Shown here one piece after another: positions 33,021-42,337 of a stretch of DNA of 64,000 bases; the first letter of the stretch is position 1; every line of letters starts with the position of its first letter. Location: positions 744,001-808,000 of the forward strand of contig OZ345355.1 in the NCBI GenBank assembly GCA_977006965.1. The letters are read 5' to 3'. Origin of the DNA: Phymatolithon calcareum (Eukaryota > Rhodophyta > Florideophyceae > Hapalidiales). The position numbers and the translations under genes were made by a program. The notes beneath the pieces were generated by a model, which saw only the letters and a program-made list of their open reading frames with translations, was not told where the DNA came from and ran no database searches.

Positions 33021-33729
33021 CTAGAAGAGGATGGTATCGATCGGAGCTGATCGGTTGTCGTGGAAAGGGGTTAATCAAGCTGTCTGCTCGGTCTGGCGAA
33101 AGAGGTGAAAGTGTCAAGTAAAGTAGCGGCTGGTGTCCGCGGTGAAGCTGCTGTTCCTGTTTCTGTCGTTATCAAGCGCTCGCGTTATATACGCGACGCT
33201 AATATACTGTAGTGTCTAAGCGACGGAAATTTTCCCTCAATTGGAGGGCACTTTTGTACCGATTGAGGAAACGATATTCATGTCATTTTTGCAAAAGAAA
33301 GATATCTATTATCAGGCTCGTCAATGGCGTTAAGCTCATGGATAGCAACAACATGCATTGCACAACCGTATCAACCAGCTAAAGTGCGGCAGATGCTTAT
33401 GCTGGTGTTGCAATATATGTTGCCTCACCATCAAGTGTACTACATGATGAGCATACCAAGTCGCTTCATTCACTTTGCCAACTCTGTTTACAGAAGTTGA
33501 TTTGCGCAGCAAAAGAAGTCGTCATCCCACTCAGAGTCTTCCTCTTCTTCTTACCGGGAATCCCACTTGTGGGTTCCAACATCGCTATCGATCGTAAATA
33601 CAGCATTTGATTTGATTGAACGTCGACGACTAGTGCAGGAGTTAAATGAGTTATCGATCACTTGCTTGGTCTTCGCTGCTTCATGTGCTGTTGGTACTCC
33701 GGATGTTTACCAGAAAATAGGAACGAGGT

Positions 33730-33784
33730 ACCAACCACGCAATTTGTCGGAACATAATATGTTCCGACAAATTGCGTGGTTGGT
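33730..33784. repeat. perfect 55-bp palindrome, first of a pair
   Basis: Two 27-bp arms (33730-33756, 33758-33784) pair exactly around one A. It abuts a second palindrome with no spacing. The region 33021-33729 to its left holds no supported gene; an open frame 33567-33851 merely runs through both palindromes. Confidence 0.95.
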
Positions 33785-33857
33785 CCAGGCTCAGCAACGG
33801 TCGTTTCGTGTGAACACATATTATGTGTTCACACGAAACGACCATTACTGAGCCTGG
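33785..33857. repeat. 73-bp palindrome, second of a pair
   Basis: Arms of 36 bp (33785-33820, 33822-33857) around one T. The only two mismatches (33795 and 33798 region) would be G-U pairs in a minus-strand transcript. The centre resembles that of the first palindrome (GAACA-TAT-TGTTC type). Confidence 0.95.
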
Positions 33858-35777
33858 ACTTCATCTTCATATGTAAACTTTTCTTAACGGTATCGAATAA
33901 CCGTTTCAATTTTAGCACGGGAAAAATAGAGTAACATACTTGAAGTTGAGGGGCGAAAACCGCAACGCGAAAAGAAGCGTCCTTCAGCTGGAGCCAGCGC
34001 ACACGATTATGCGACTTCCACTCCATAGCTGCAGAGGTATTCTCCTCAATATCTCCATTACGAATTCGAGATCATTAGAAATAACAAGGAAAATTTCCCC
34101 TATAGCATGTAGAACTTGGCCCTCGAACCATTGCATGCCATGAACTACAGTACTTGGCTCACGGTCAATAGTGATGACATCAAGCTTGTCTTGCAAAGTG
34201 AGGTCCCAAGAAGCTTGCATGGCGTAGCTGAAAGAGCCCCGAAGAGGGCGTTTCGTGCTTCTGTGGAATGCGTTTTAGCTTGGTTGGTCTTTTGGTTAGT
34301 TTTTATTTCCGAATGGAGCTGGTAAATTGGCTTTATCTGATCAAGATTGTCGATCACGAGCACTGTATGATAAGGAGGCTGTGGTGTTTACGCTTTGCCC
34401 GGGTGGGCTGGGCCCAAGCTGCCGAGCAGTCTGAAGCACCTTTAGCAGGCTTTTGATGCATGAAGATGACAGTCTTTACGATCATAATCTTAGTCTTCTT
34501 CACCGGGTGCTGACTTAGGACCCATTTTACGAGCAGTGACGTGCTTCCGCGACAAGTGATTTCCTTATTAATTACTTCTTGAACCATGCTTATTATATTT
34601 ATAGACTTGGAAAAGACTCCCTATAGTCTGCAACGTTTTTCTCGACTGGGCACCGTCGTTTCCTTGGTGTGTAAATATACAGCGACCCTTCGGCGGCGGT
34701 CTTTTTCTTGCGGCATGGCAGATCTAATTCTCGTGAGGAGACACCACATTTTCAATCGTAGCACAGAATGAAGTGCTCATAAGGTAGTGATTTCGTTACT
34801 CCTCGCACAGAAGACAAGCCGGGGTTTACGAATATGGCGTGAGCGAGTTGTTTCGCCTTCGTCTTATGGATTTTTTGAGCTTTTAAATTGCCCCTCAATT
34901 GATGGTGTTCGTCACATAGACACTAGACAGCATTACGTTAAGCATTCTTGGCGCTCGAAAAGTTGCCCCAATCGTCAGCAGATGCTTTGTAACTTTATAA
35001 TAATGTCCAGTTCACACATATTTATTTTGCTTTGCCTCGCAGCTTGATCAAACGGTTCGCTGTTCTCCATTGTAACGATGCTATTACTTGTGGATTGAAG
35101 TTCTGGGATGACTCTGCTTTCAAGCGACTCCACTAATCACATGCATTCACCTGTGTCCTTCTCAGCATTTTGAAAGCTAGGATTTCCATTGGAAGCGCAA
35201 TCTGTACGTCCTTCCTCTCGCCAGTGGCCAGAAAACGTGACTGAGGAACATTGATCACGTACGTCTTATGCACATGGCTTAAATAGCGTGATTGTAGAAG
35301 CCAAGGCTGCATAGGAGGGCCATATGGAGACCTCTCGACCATGCCATTTCTAGGAAGAGGAAACATCAAATCACTCCTTTACAAATATTCGCAGCTTCTA
35401 TATGTAGTACTTTGGAGTCTATCTTGGTTGGTTTAATGCGCGAAGACCTCCGTTCTCCTCGTGAAGGAGCTCACCAATGAGGAATACGCCCATTCCTGGA
35501 GGAATTGTCGTTAAGCAACGGGGTTTACATTGGCCATCAGACTGTACTGAAATCCGGCCGTGAGAGAGTGATGCTCGCGCTCCTTGTTTTCAAATACGTC
35601 TGGAAAATCTTCGCAAAGAGTCTCTAACGCAGAGGTCGTCACTGCTGAGACGGAATACCCATCTTTTTTTCTTTCTTTATGCAGGTTTCGGAGTTGTACG
35701 TGATGGATTGCTGTTACCATTGTTGTTATTCGTCGCTTTTTAAGAAAAGTTTGTGCTATGCAGCAGTACTGCTGAGC
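33858..35777. other. gene-poor stretch
   Basis: Only short or unrecognised frames: minus 34220-33984 (78 codons), minus 35369-35133 and minus 35720-35511 (LETLCEDFPDVFENKEREHH). The last two could be parts of a decayed polyprotein of a retroelement, but the match is weak. No RNA gene seen. Confidence 0.3.
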
Positions 35778-36157
35778 ACATCAAAAGAGACACGAAGGAC
35801 CATACTTCAGAAACATGCTCGCAAACCCATTCCGAACTTGCAAGATAAGGTTCGACAGGCTGGATTAGTACTGAGGTGAGGGATCACTCGGGAATCCCCA
35901 GTGTCCTTCGTTCGGCGACGCTCAGATTCCTACGAACAGGACAAGTGACTCTAAGCTTTTCCCTCCACCATCTCTGGAGAAGGGTTTTTGATGCTAGGGC
36001 TACGACGATAGCAACGAGCCCGGGTTTTGCGGGCTTTAACAGAGTAACGGAGCTACCAAGGTAGTAGCATCTGAAACGCATCTCCCTTACAGTCTTATGA
36101 GTGTTTCTGAGGGCGTTTAATAAATTCAAAATTCAAAAAAAAACATCAAAAGAGACA
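35778..36157 (+). mobile_element. 5S-rRNA-derived SINE with 15-bp target duplication
   Basis: A 350-bp insertion (35793-36142) is flanked by exact 15-bp repeats ACATCAAAAGAGACA (35778-35792 and 36143-36157). Its first ~120 nt (35792-35911) align with 5S rRNA: 9-bp closing helix ACGAAGGAC/GTCCTTCGT, the CCCATTCCGAACT-type loop region, and GGATTAGTACTGAGGTGAGG followed by CTCGGGAATCC, covering the internal promoter boxes. A ~220-nt unrelated body and an AATAAA plus A-rich tail (36117-36142) follow. The combination defines a SINE3-type retroposon copied by a LINE machinery. Confidence 0.85.
35792..35911 (+). ncRNA. 5S rRNA-like head of the SINE
   Basis: 120 nt, the normal length of 5S rRNA, with self-complementary ends and recognisable A-box, intermediate element and C-box positions. 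The differences from typical eukaryotic 5S (for example AAGATAAGG in the A box) and its place in a retroposon argue against a functional ribosomal gene. Confidence 0.75.
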
Positions 36158-36738
36158 TGGACAGCCCGCATCTGTAAGACTGGGAGGTGCTCAAAACTGG
36201 AAAGAAGGAAAGAGGGAGTTTTATTCATGTTGCCATCTCTTGGAGAAACATGTCGAACCAGCCACGGTAGCTCAATGCTTTTGGAATCCAAATGTTACTT
36301 TTATCACAAGCGGTACAATCAGATAAACTCCACATCCTGTCTCTGAAATTGAAGATTTCAAGGGGAGAATTCATTTCGCCGCCAGTCCCACGCAAAATTT
36401 CTGCAGGGCAATGACAGAGGGCCGCTTTTCTAATATTTCTCTGTGAGGTCGTACTCTGATCATTCAAGACCTCCTTTTTTCGTGTTTCTCTTACCTTGGA
36501 GAAGAGAAGAGCGTGAACCGAGTGCCTCAAAAATCCAGAAAAGGTATCGTATCAAATTAGTTTAGTGTCACCAAAAAGAAACTATTAAAGCCTTAGAAGT
36601 TGCATAAGATGGATTGACGGTTAGAGTCCCTTTATGAGCCAAATCGACTTCCAGAAGCTCTGTGGAGAGAACGAAACAATCCTTTCAGTTTACTAATTGT
36701 GATTTGGTATCTACTCTGCTTCTTGAGCTTACTACATC
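36158..36738. other. gene-free stretch
   Basis: Short frames only. No RNA or repeat recognised beyond the end of the SINE. Confidence 0.45.
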
Positions 36739-38355
36739 CTATGCAGGCTTCAAAATGTCTACGGGGCTGTGCATACTCCTTATCGACCGCAACTCTTGTG
36801 CACGCGATGTGAGCGTGCTTTGGTGCGTCGTAGCATTAACTGGCTTTGTCCCACCTTCCAATTCGATTACCGACCCAATATATTGCTCTGTCCAGAGATT
36901 CACAAGATGCATACAAGTTTCCGTCACGTCCATCATGCTTGCCTGGCTTGTCCATTCCTTCGGTCCGTGAGTCGCATGACTTGCGCTGTAGAGATGCAAG
37001 CCCTTGATACCATTATTCGCAAAGTAGCTCAAATCTGTATTTCCGCGCACAGGAGTGCTAGCAGGAGTATATCCAGTCATTCGTGTTGCCAGTCGAGCTA
37101 GATCGACAGGGGTGCGGTCTTCTTCAAATTGTGTTGCTATGTTTTTCGTCTTCATCTGGCATTCCATCGTCACCCCAACGTCAAGATAGGGCACTCTGTT
37201 GACAATGTCCGCCAGTTCCTTTTGCAGTATCTTGAGTTCTTCGGACTTAAATGCCCGTAACCAAACAAGAACACTGGCGCGGGTAACATCTCCTTCGACG
37301 CTGACAACGTGGAAGAACTTCTCCCGACCTTCAGTCTGTTCTGCCGTCTCACCCGTGGCATATATTCGTTCCACTACCATGCTTGCAAATGTCAGCGCGC
37401 TTCGCATCTTCCACCCATAAATCTTTCCGTGCCCTGTAGTTCCCTTTGCGAACGAAGTATGCATGACAACGCCCTTGAACTCAAGTAAACACAACTGAGT
37501 GGTCATCGAGTCCACCCGTACATCTCCTGGAACTTCGTCATCGACGCCATACACCATGTCGGCCTTCATATCATTGAAGCGGCGCACATTTATCACGACC
37601 TCGCCGTCGGGCACGAAAATAAGCCTGAAAGTTGAAAAAGGAGGGTGATTATGCTCTCCGTCGACACCGCCACACACAGCACGTTCCGCGAGCCCGACAA
37701 GCGCTGCGACTCCGGCCTTGTCATCTGCTCCAAGAAGCGTGTCCCCACTGCTTGTGACAACTGTGTCTCCGATTCTGTCCTCAAGAAAGTCAATTTCCCC
37801 CGGGTCCAGCGAAACTCCGCCCTTCGGCAGTGCGATCCGTCCTCCGCGATAGTTTCGCCATAACAATGGCTGCACATTGCGTCCCTCGAAATCGCTGCTA
37901 GCGTCGAAGTGCGCATAGAATCCCAGTCGCCTTCCCGAAACCGGTGATGATTCGTGGCGCATATCCCGCACCGTAATTAAGAGCATGCCATCGTCTTGAC
38001 GATCGTCAATACTAATACCGTCCGCCCCGATGGCCTCTAGATCGGTCTGTATCATGTCAGCCAGAGTCTGCTGCCATTTTGACGCTGGCCCTGGTGAGCG
38101 ATACTGACGCTCGTCGCTTGTGCTCCATGTCTCCGCGTAGCGTAGAAATCGCACAAGAGTTCGCTCTGCCCGTTCTGCATGCGATGTAGGGCAGCCACGA
38201 AAGATCTTTGATTGCTCATTTCGGGCAAAGAAGATATCTCGAACTACCGCTCTTCTTTCATCTGCAAAGTAGTTTGGACAGATTGAGGCCGTGGCTGCGG
38301 TTGTGAGGAAGGCAAGGAAGAAGAGGGAGCTCCGTGGAGTCCATTGTTCCTCCAT
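36739..38355 (-). CDS. secreted M20/peptidase T-like metallopeptidase
   Basis: 538 aa. The N terminus (about 10-24, LFFLAFLTTAATASICP) is a signal peptide, so the protein enters the secretory pathway. The rest aligns along PepT (aminotripeptidase, M20B): AHFDAS with H149 and D151, LLGADDKAG with bridging D211, an YGVDDE metal-ligand site, and THG with H463. The motif that is PDEEVG in PepT reads VPDGEVV here (residues 249-255). The first Glu, the catalytic base, is Gly251, while the ligand Glu252 is kept. It may be inactive or have altered chemistry. No intron; ATG at 38355 is the first in frame. The substrate would be small peptides if active. Confidence 0.8.
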   Translation of the reverse strand: MEEQWTPRSSLFFLAFLTTAATASICPNYFADERRAVVRDIFFARNEQSKIFRGCPTSHAERAERTLVRFLRYAETWSTSDERQYRSPGPASKWQQTLADMIQTDLEAIGADGISIDDRQDDGMLLITVRDMRHESSPVSGRRLGFYAHFDASSDFEGRNVQPLLWRNYRGGRIALPKGGVSLDPGEIDFLEDRIGDTVVTSSGDTLLGADDKAGVAALVGLAERAVCGGVDGEHNHPPFSTFRLIFVPDGEVVINVRRFNDMKADMVYGVDDEVPGDVRVDSMTTQLCLLEFKGVVMHTSFAKGTTGHGKIYGWKMRSALTFASMVVERIYATGETAEQTEGREKFFHVVSVEGDVTRASVLVWLRAFKSEELKILQKELADIVNRVPYLDVGVTMECQMKTKNIATQFEEDRTPVDLARLATRMTGYTPASTPVRGNTDLSYFANNGIKGLHLYSASHATHGPKEWTSQASMMDVTETCMHLVNLWTEQYIGSVIELEGGTKPVNATTHQSTLTSRAQELRSIRSMHSPVDILKPA

Positions 38356-39619
38356 CAGTAAACTTCCTGGTAGCTTGATTTCGTCCCTTTTCGCACCATG
38401 GTGTTTGTGTTGTAGGCTGGCACTTTAGTAGTGAACTGTACTCTACGACAATAGGACAAATTTGCGTTGGGTTGGCGAGATATTTTCTTTGTCGAGGAGG
38501 AAAAATCTCTCCAACCTGACACAAATCATGCAACACCTTTCCCCACAAGCTTAGCTCAGGCAATAAAAAACATAGAGTCAATAGATCAGCAACAAGCGTC
38601 GGGCCCGATTTTCGACTGTTTTTGTTCATCCAGGCCGCGGGAGAATTCGAGGAATCAAATTTGCTACCGTTCAGCATTCCAAAACTTACGGGGGAAAATG
38701 AACGTCTCCCGGGGGAATGCTGAGGGCGTCATTCTTCTGTTTCTGCAGTGAGTCGTCAAAGCGTCAAAAAACTGACGAGGCAACATATCAACAGTTTTTA
38801 AGTGTAGCGCCGAGCAATCTAGAGGTCTACAGGTTGGAAAGCAAGAGCAAACCGGGAGAGACTTTGCATAGAGCGGTAGAGACTGAATGTGTCCAACGTT
38901 AAAGACAAACCTCAGAAGCGACAAACGGGAATAAAAGGTGTGCCGCCCTCGGAGCGAGACGAGGGGTGAAAGTTGCACGCGGATCTTGGGGTAATGCTTG
39001 CAACTCTGGCGGAAAACGAGTCGATGGGCAATTGCCCACGGATCATGCTCCACAGACTTGCGGAAACTCCAGCGGTCGTGTAGTTCAGACACGAGCGCGA
39101 GCCTTAGCGTGACGCAACGAGAGCAGCACCGGTGCGCTAGAGACGCTGAGCGGCGAAAAAAGAAACGAAAAGAAGGAAAAGAATGCGGAGGCGAATGATG
39201 TCGACATCGTGGTCAAGGGTGACCTTGGCTTGGCCGTCAGCCTTCGTACGAACTCTCTATGCGAAGGGAATGATTTGAGGGCGGTTTGTGCGACTTGGCC
39301 GTACTGGATTGCACTGAGAGCCCACTATGCGCGTTGGACTGAGTCTGAGTGGGAAGCTTCAAGTTCTGCGTTGTCGAGGGACGAGCGGACGAAACTTGGC
39401 GTGCGGGATGCTAGACGTCAAGCCAGAACCAGAAAACATCCGCCTTCCTTTACTGGGACGGTTCAAACTACACGATTGCCAAGTCGCAAGACCAAAGGTC
39501 TCGCGATTTGGCAATCCGAAGTGGCGGACAGTCGAAGGGAGAATCAGTGCCTTCACCCACCCTTGCAGTTGCCGTCATGTTGTCGGTATGTTGTCGCCTG
39601 GTACTGACCAGGGGCCACA
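38356..39619. other. gene-free stretch with one hairpin
   Basis: Frames at 39092-38664 (minus) and 39209-39607 (plus) are unrecognised and overlap others; I do not support them. A 20-bp inverted repeat with two mismatches and a 3-nt loop lies at 39474-39516. Confidence 0.4.
39474..39516. repeat. hairpin with 20-bp arms
   Basis: Arms 39474-39493 and 39497-39516 pair with two mismatches around AAA. It resembles the other intergenic hairpins of the window. Confidence 0.75.
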
Positions 39620-40372
39620 CTAAGCTTCCGAATCTGGAAGGTCGGGACTCCAGCAAATAACGCGGCCCACGACAGACTCTTTCCTGTTAAGGTGGAAGCG
39701 GAGGCGGAAGCACGGGCCATAGATGGAGGTGCTTTCTATGCCGAACGCGTCGCCGCTGTAGAGGAGTTTGTCGCCTGTCACGTTGATCATGTGGCTTGTA
39801 TGTCCCGGGGTGTGCCAGCTCCTCTCGACAACAATAGCCTCGGGAACGATGCGCTCGCCGCCGTCAAAGAGCTTGACCAGGCCCTTGACAATGCCGAACA
39901 CGGTGCGATCAGCGTCCTTGAGGAACTGGATGCTAGCGGGCGGCAGGTCCATGGACTCAGGCCGAGGGCCGGGGCGGCCCAGAAGTTGAACTCCTTGCGG
40001 TTAATGAGGACGGTGCTCGGGGGAACGCAGGCGTGCGGAGCCCGCCGATGTGGTCGAAGTGCGCCCGGTTGATGAAGATGTCTGTGATTGACCACCGGTT
40101 GATGCCCTCAGCGTTCAAGTTGTCGAACAAGAAGCCGGCAGTCTCCGGCTTCAGGAATGAGTTGCCCGTGTCGAACAGAAGCTTCTGCTTGCCCAGGTCT
40201 ACGTACAGCACGTTGTTCTCGAAGAAGATCCACGCAAACGACTGATAGTTCAGCCGCAGCGACAAGCTCCGCGTACGTGTCCGTCACGTTGTTGAACGGC
40301 AGCCGCCCGTCGCCGCGCCGCAGCCGCAATTCCCACCACAGCGACAAGGTGAGCGAGCACGGAAAACTTCAT
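39620..40372 (-). pseudogene. broken metallo-beta-lactamase-fold hydrolase
   Basis: Starting at ATG 40372 a hydrophobic signal-like leader is followed, in shifted frames, by MBL-fold pieces: LLFDTGNSFL, then INRAHFDHIGGL, then SWHTPGHTSHMI and LLYSGDAFG near the end (39620-39952). These are the strand, HxHxDH, His and Asp metal sites of the family. At least three frameshifts occur (near 40310, 40262 and 40010). The first His of HxHxDH is Arg. The residual protein-like quality suggests recent loss. The original protein was probably secreted. Confidence 0.8.
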
Positions 40373-40403
40373 ACTGCTGCGTCGCTCGGGAAAGGATGAA
40401 GCT

Positions 40404-40462
40404 GCCCTGTCACTCAAATTGAGGTTTTGGTAGCTTTTAACATTAAACATTACATATTCCCT
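40404..40462 (+). repeat. diverged copy of the ~60-bp dispersed repeat
   Basis: CTCAAATTGAGGTTTTGGTAG...ACATATTCCC-like sequence aligning with the copies at 25.6-26.3 kb and 50.3 kb. Confidence 0.45.
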
Positions 40463-40492
40463 TTCAAGAATCAATCTTTGGTGACGTACCTT

Positions 40493-40608
40493 GACGAGAC
40501 GTGAAAGCGGTAGTCAAACTCGCTTACGATAGGATAGAATGGAAGAAGCTTAGGACCTTGCATTGCTGCTAGACCCATTAGGAAAGGGCAAAATGAATGA
40601 ATGAATGG
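40493..40608 (+). mobile_element. 3' tail of a non-LTR retrotransposon
   Basis: About 80 bp match 49206-49290. The shared frame reads like the end of a LINE ORF2 (VKAAVQLANDRIEWKKL at the second copy) and a stop. This copy ends in a GAAT repeat (40592-40606), a common LINE tail. 5'-truncated. Confidence 0.5.
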
Positions 40609-40901
40609 CCGGGCCTAAGGCTCAATGCGCGCGAGGACACGACGTAGAGCTTGCCGCGGATAAGATGATGTGCATTGCACGTACTCTATGCCAGCGACAT
40701 TTCATTGCAGCATAGGTTGTTGACCTCGGAACCAGCAATAAAGAACCAATCGCATGCCTCGGCATGCATAAACCGCTGTTCCGCCTGTCACGTGGAGTAG
40801 GGGTGGAGAAATAGCTCGGATGCCTTGTTCTTCTCACGTAGATGACCCGAGGAGACGCAGTGATATGGTTTTAACTTGATATCAAGTTTTTGAAAACTCG
40901 C

Positions 40902-41714
40902 CAGACATCCAGGCTTGGAACCAATTTGATTGCAATTCCAATTAATTGCAATTCGAGTTAATTGTACAATAGACTCGTGATTGAAATTTGCGAGGTAAGA
41001 TGAGCATCTAATTGCAATGTGTATTTCTCACGAAGATTCAATTGCGATACGTATTGCGCTACGTTTTTCTCTATTTATTTGCTGAATCAGAAAAAAGCTA
41101 CGTTTTCTTACGCATTCGATGCATTTGAATACGTACCCCTTTTGTACTTTCAACATACGTCTATGTTAGCACATTGCATCAGATAAACATGGCTGCTGCA
41201 TAGAAGTACGATGGTACTCCTATAAAAGCCAAAGCGACTGCTAAGTTATTATCGCCAGGGCCAAATTCACCATGTCGCCTCCATCACGCAAACCGTCGAA
41301 GAAAGAGTTGGTCCAACTTCTCATGAAGAAGCTCCGCGAAGAACTTCGCGATGTCAATATTCGTCGAGGATCCGGTGTTCGAACAAATGTGACTTTTCAA
41401 GTGTTTCAGTGCCCGGGTGGAGAGACATGCACCTTCCAGTCAAAACCGGAGTTTCGTTTTTGAGCACAACAAGGGCTACACAAACCCCTACAACCATCTC
41501 AAGTCGTACCTGGTGAACGGAAATAAAGAAGAGTTAGGCTTCGCTAATTGGTAAACGAATTGCAGTAAAGGGTAGGAATTGCAGTATCGATTGGAGTAGG
41601 GATTACCAATTGCAGTTTAAATTGAAAAGAAGAAGCGACGAACAGTTGAATTGCACGATTGCTCTTTCCTTCAGCAATTCCAGCAATTAAATTGGTTCCA
41701 AGCCTGCAGACATC
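40902..41714 (+). mobile_element. hAT element with perfect 8-bp target duplication
   Basis: A 797-bp element (40910-41706) begins CAGGCTTGGAACCAATTT and ends with its inverse. The terminal repeats match for about 24 bp with one mismatch. The flanking octamer CAGACATC is identical on both sides (40902-40909, 41707-41714), the hAT signature. Internally there is a TATA-like CTATAAAAG (41220) and a broken zinc-finger frame (41272 onward). The catalytic domain is missing, so it is non-autonomous. Intact ends suggest recent movement. Confidence 0.9.
41272..41554 (+). pseudogene. BED-type zinc-finger fragment of hAT transposase
   Basis: ATG at 41272, a Lys-rich start, then FQCPGGETCTFQSKPEF. After a frameshift near 41455 the frame continues EHNKGYTNPYNHLKSYLVNG and stops with NW. 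Cys-x5-Cys plus two His fit a divergent BED finger. The first frame alone ends at 41463 (63 aa). Confidence 0.6.
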
Positions 41715-42337
41715 TCTTCAGGCCTAAATTCCTCGACATTGTGCCTTCTTCCCGTTCGCTGTTCTCGCGTGTTGCAGGTACTTTATGAACGCTTCAGTCT
41801 GGCTACATGAAGCGCTCCTCATCTTTGCACCACCAACGCGGGAGTGGACATACATGCCCTTTCCTCGGTGTTCCGCACTTTTGCTGAACTCAAATAGTAC
41901 TGTCTTGAAATACATATCCCGGTCCATAATTTCCTGACCGCACTCATTCACAATCGACCTTACTGGAATAGGATACTCAGTTTGGGCAGAAATACCAACC
42001 TTGAAAATCCTCGTGACAAATTGTAGAATTGGCTCGGGTGGACAAAGCGCGCTCAGTTGCCGAGCAGGTGCACAAATGGAATCCGTGCAGTGCTCTGGGG
42101 TGAGGCCGGGGGTGCAGATAATGTGCCGCTTGGAGGTGAGCAGTCCGTTGGGGTGTATGGCCACAAAACGAGGTTGAATGCCCGCGGTCTGTTCCCGCTT
42201 CTACGCGGGTTTCGATTCAATCTTTCGATACACTTCCAGAGCTCACTTATTCCCCGAGGCATTGTCAAAACTGGCAAGCGTAGACAATAGCTAGCACCTG
42301 TAGAATTTTATTACTCGTTTACTTTTTACTTGCAAAT
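41715..42337. other. gene-free stretch
   Basis: Overlapping frames on both strands (minus 42164-41724, 146 codons) without recognisable domains. It may carry the 3' UTR of the convergent ABC-F gene. Confidence 0.4.

Noticed and set aside
35511-35720. Ty3/gypsy reverse-transcriptase start (CEDFPDVF motif)
   Set aside because: Only the EDFPDVF-like string fits. No catalytic reverse-transcriptase motif follows in any frame.
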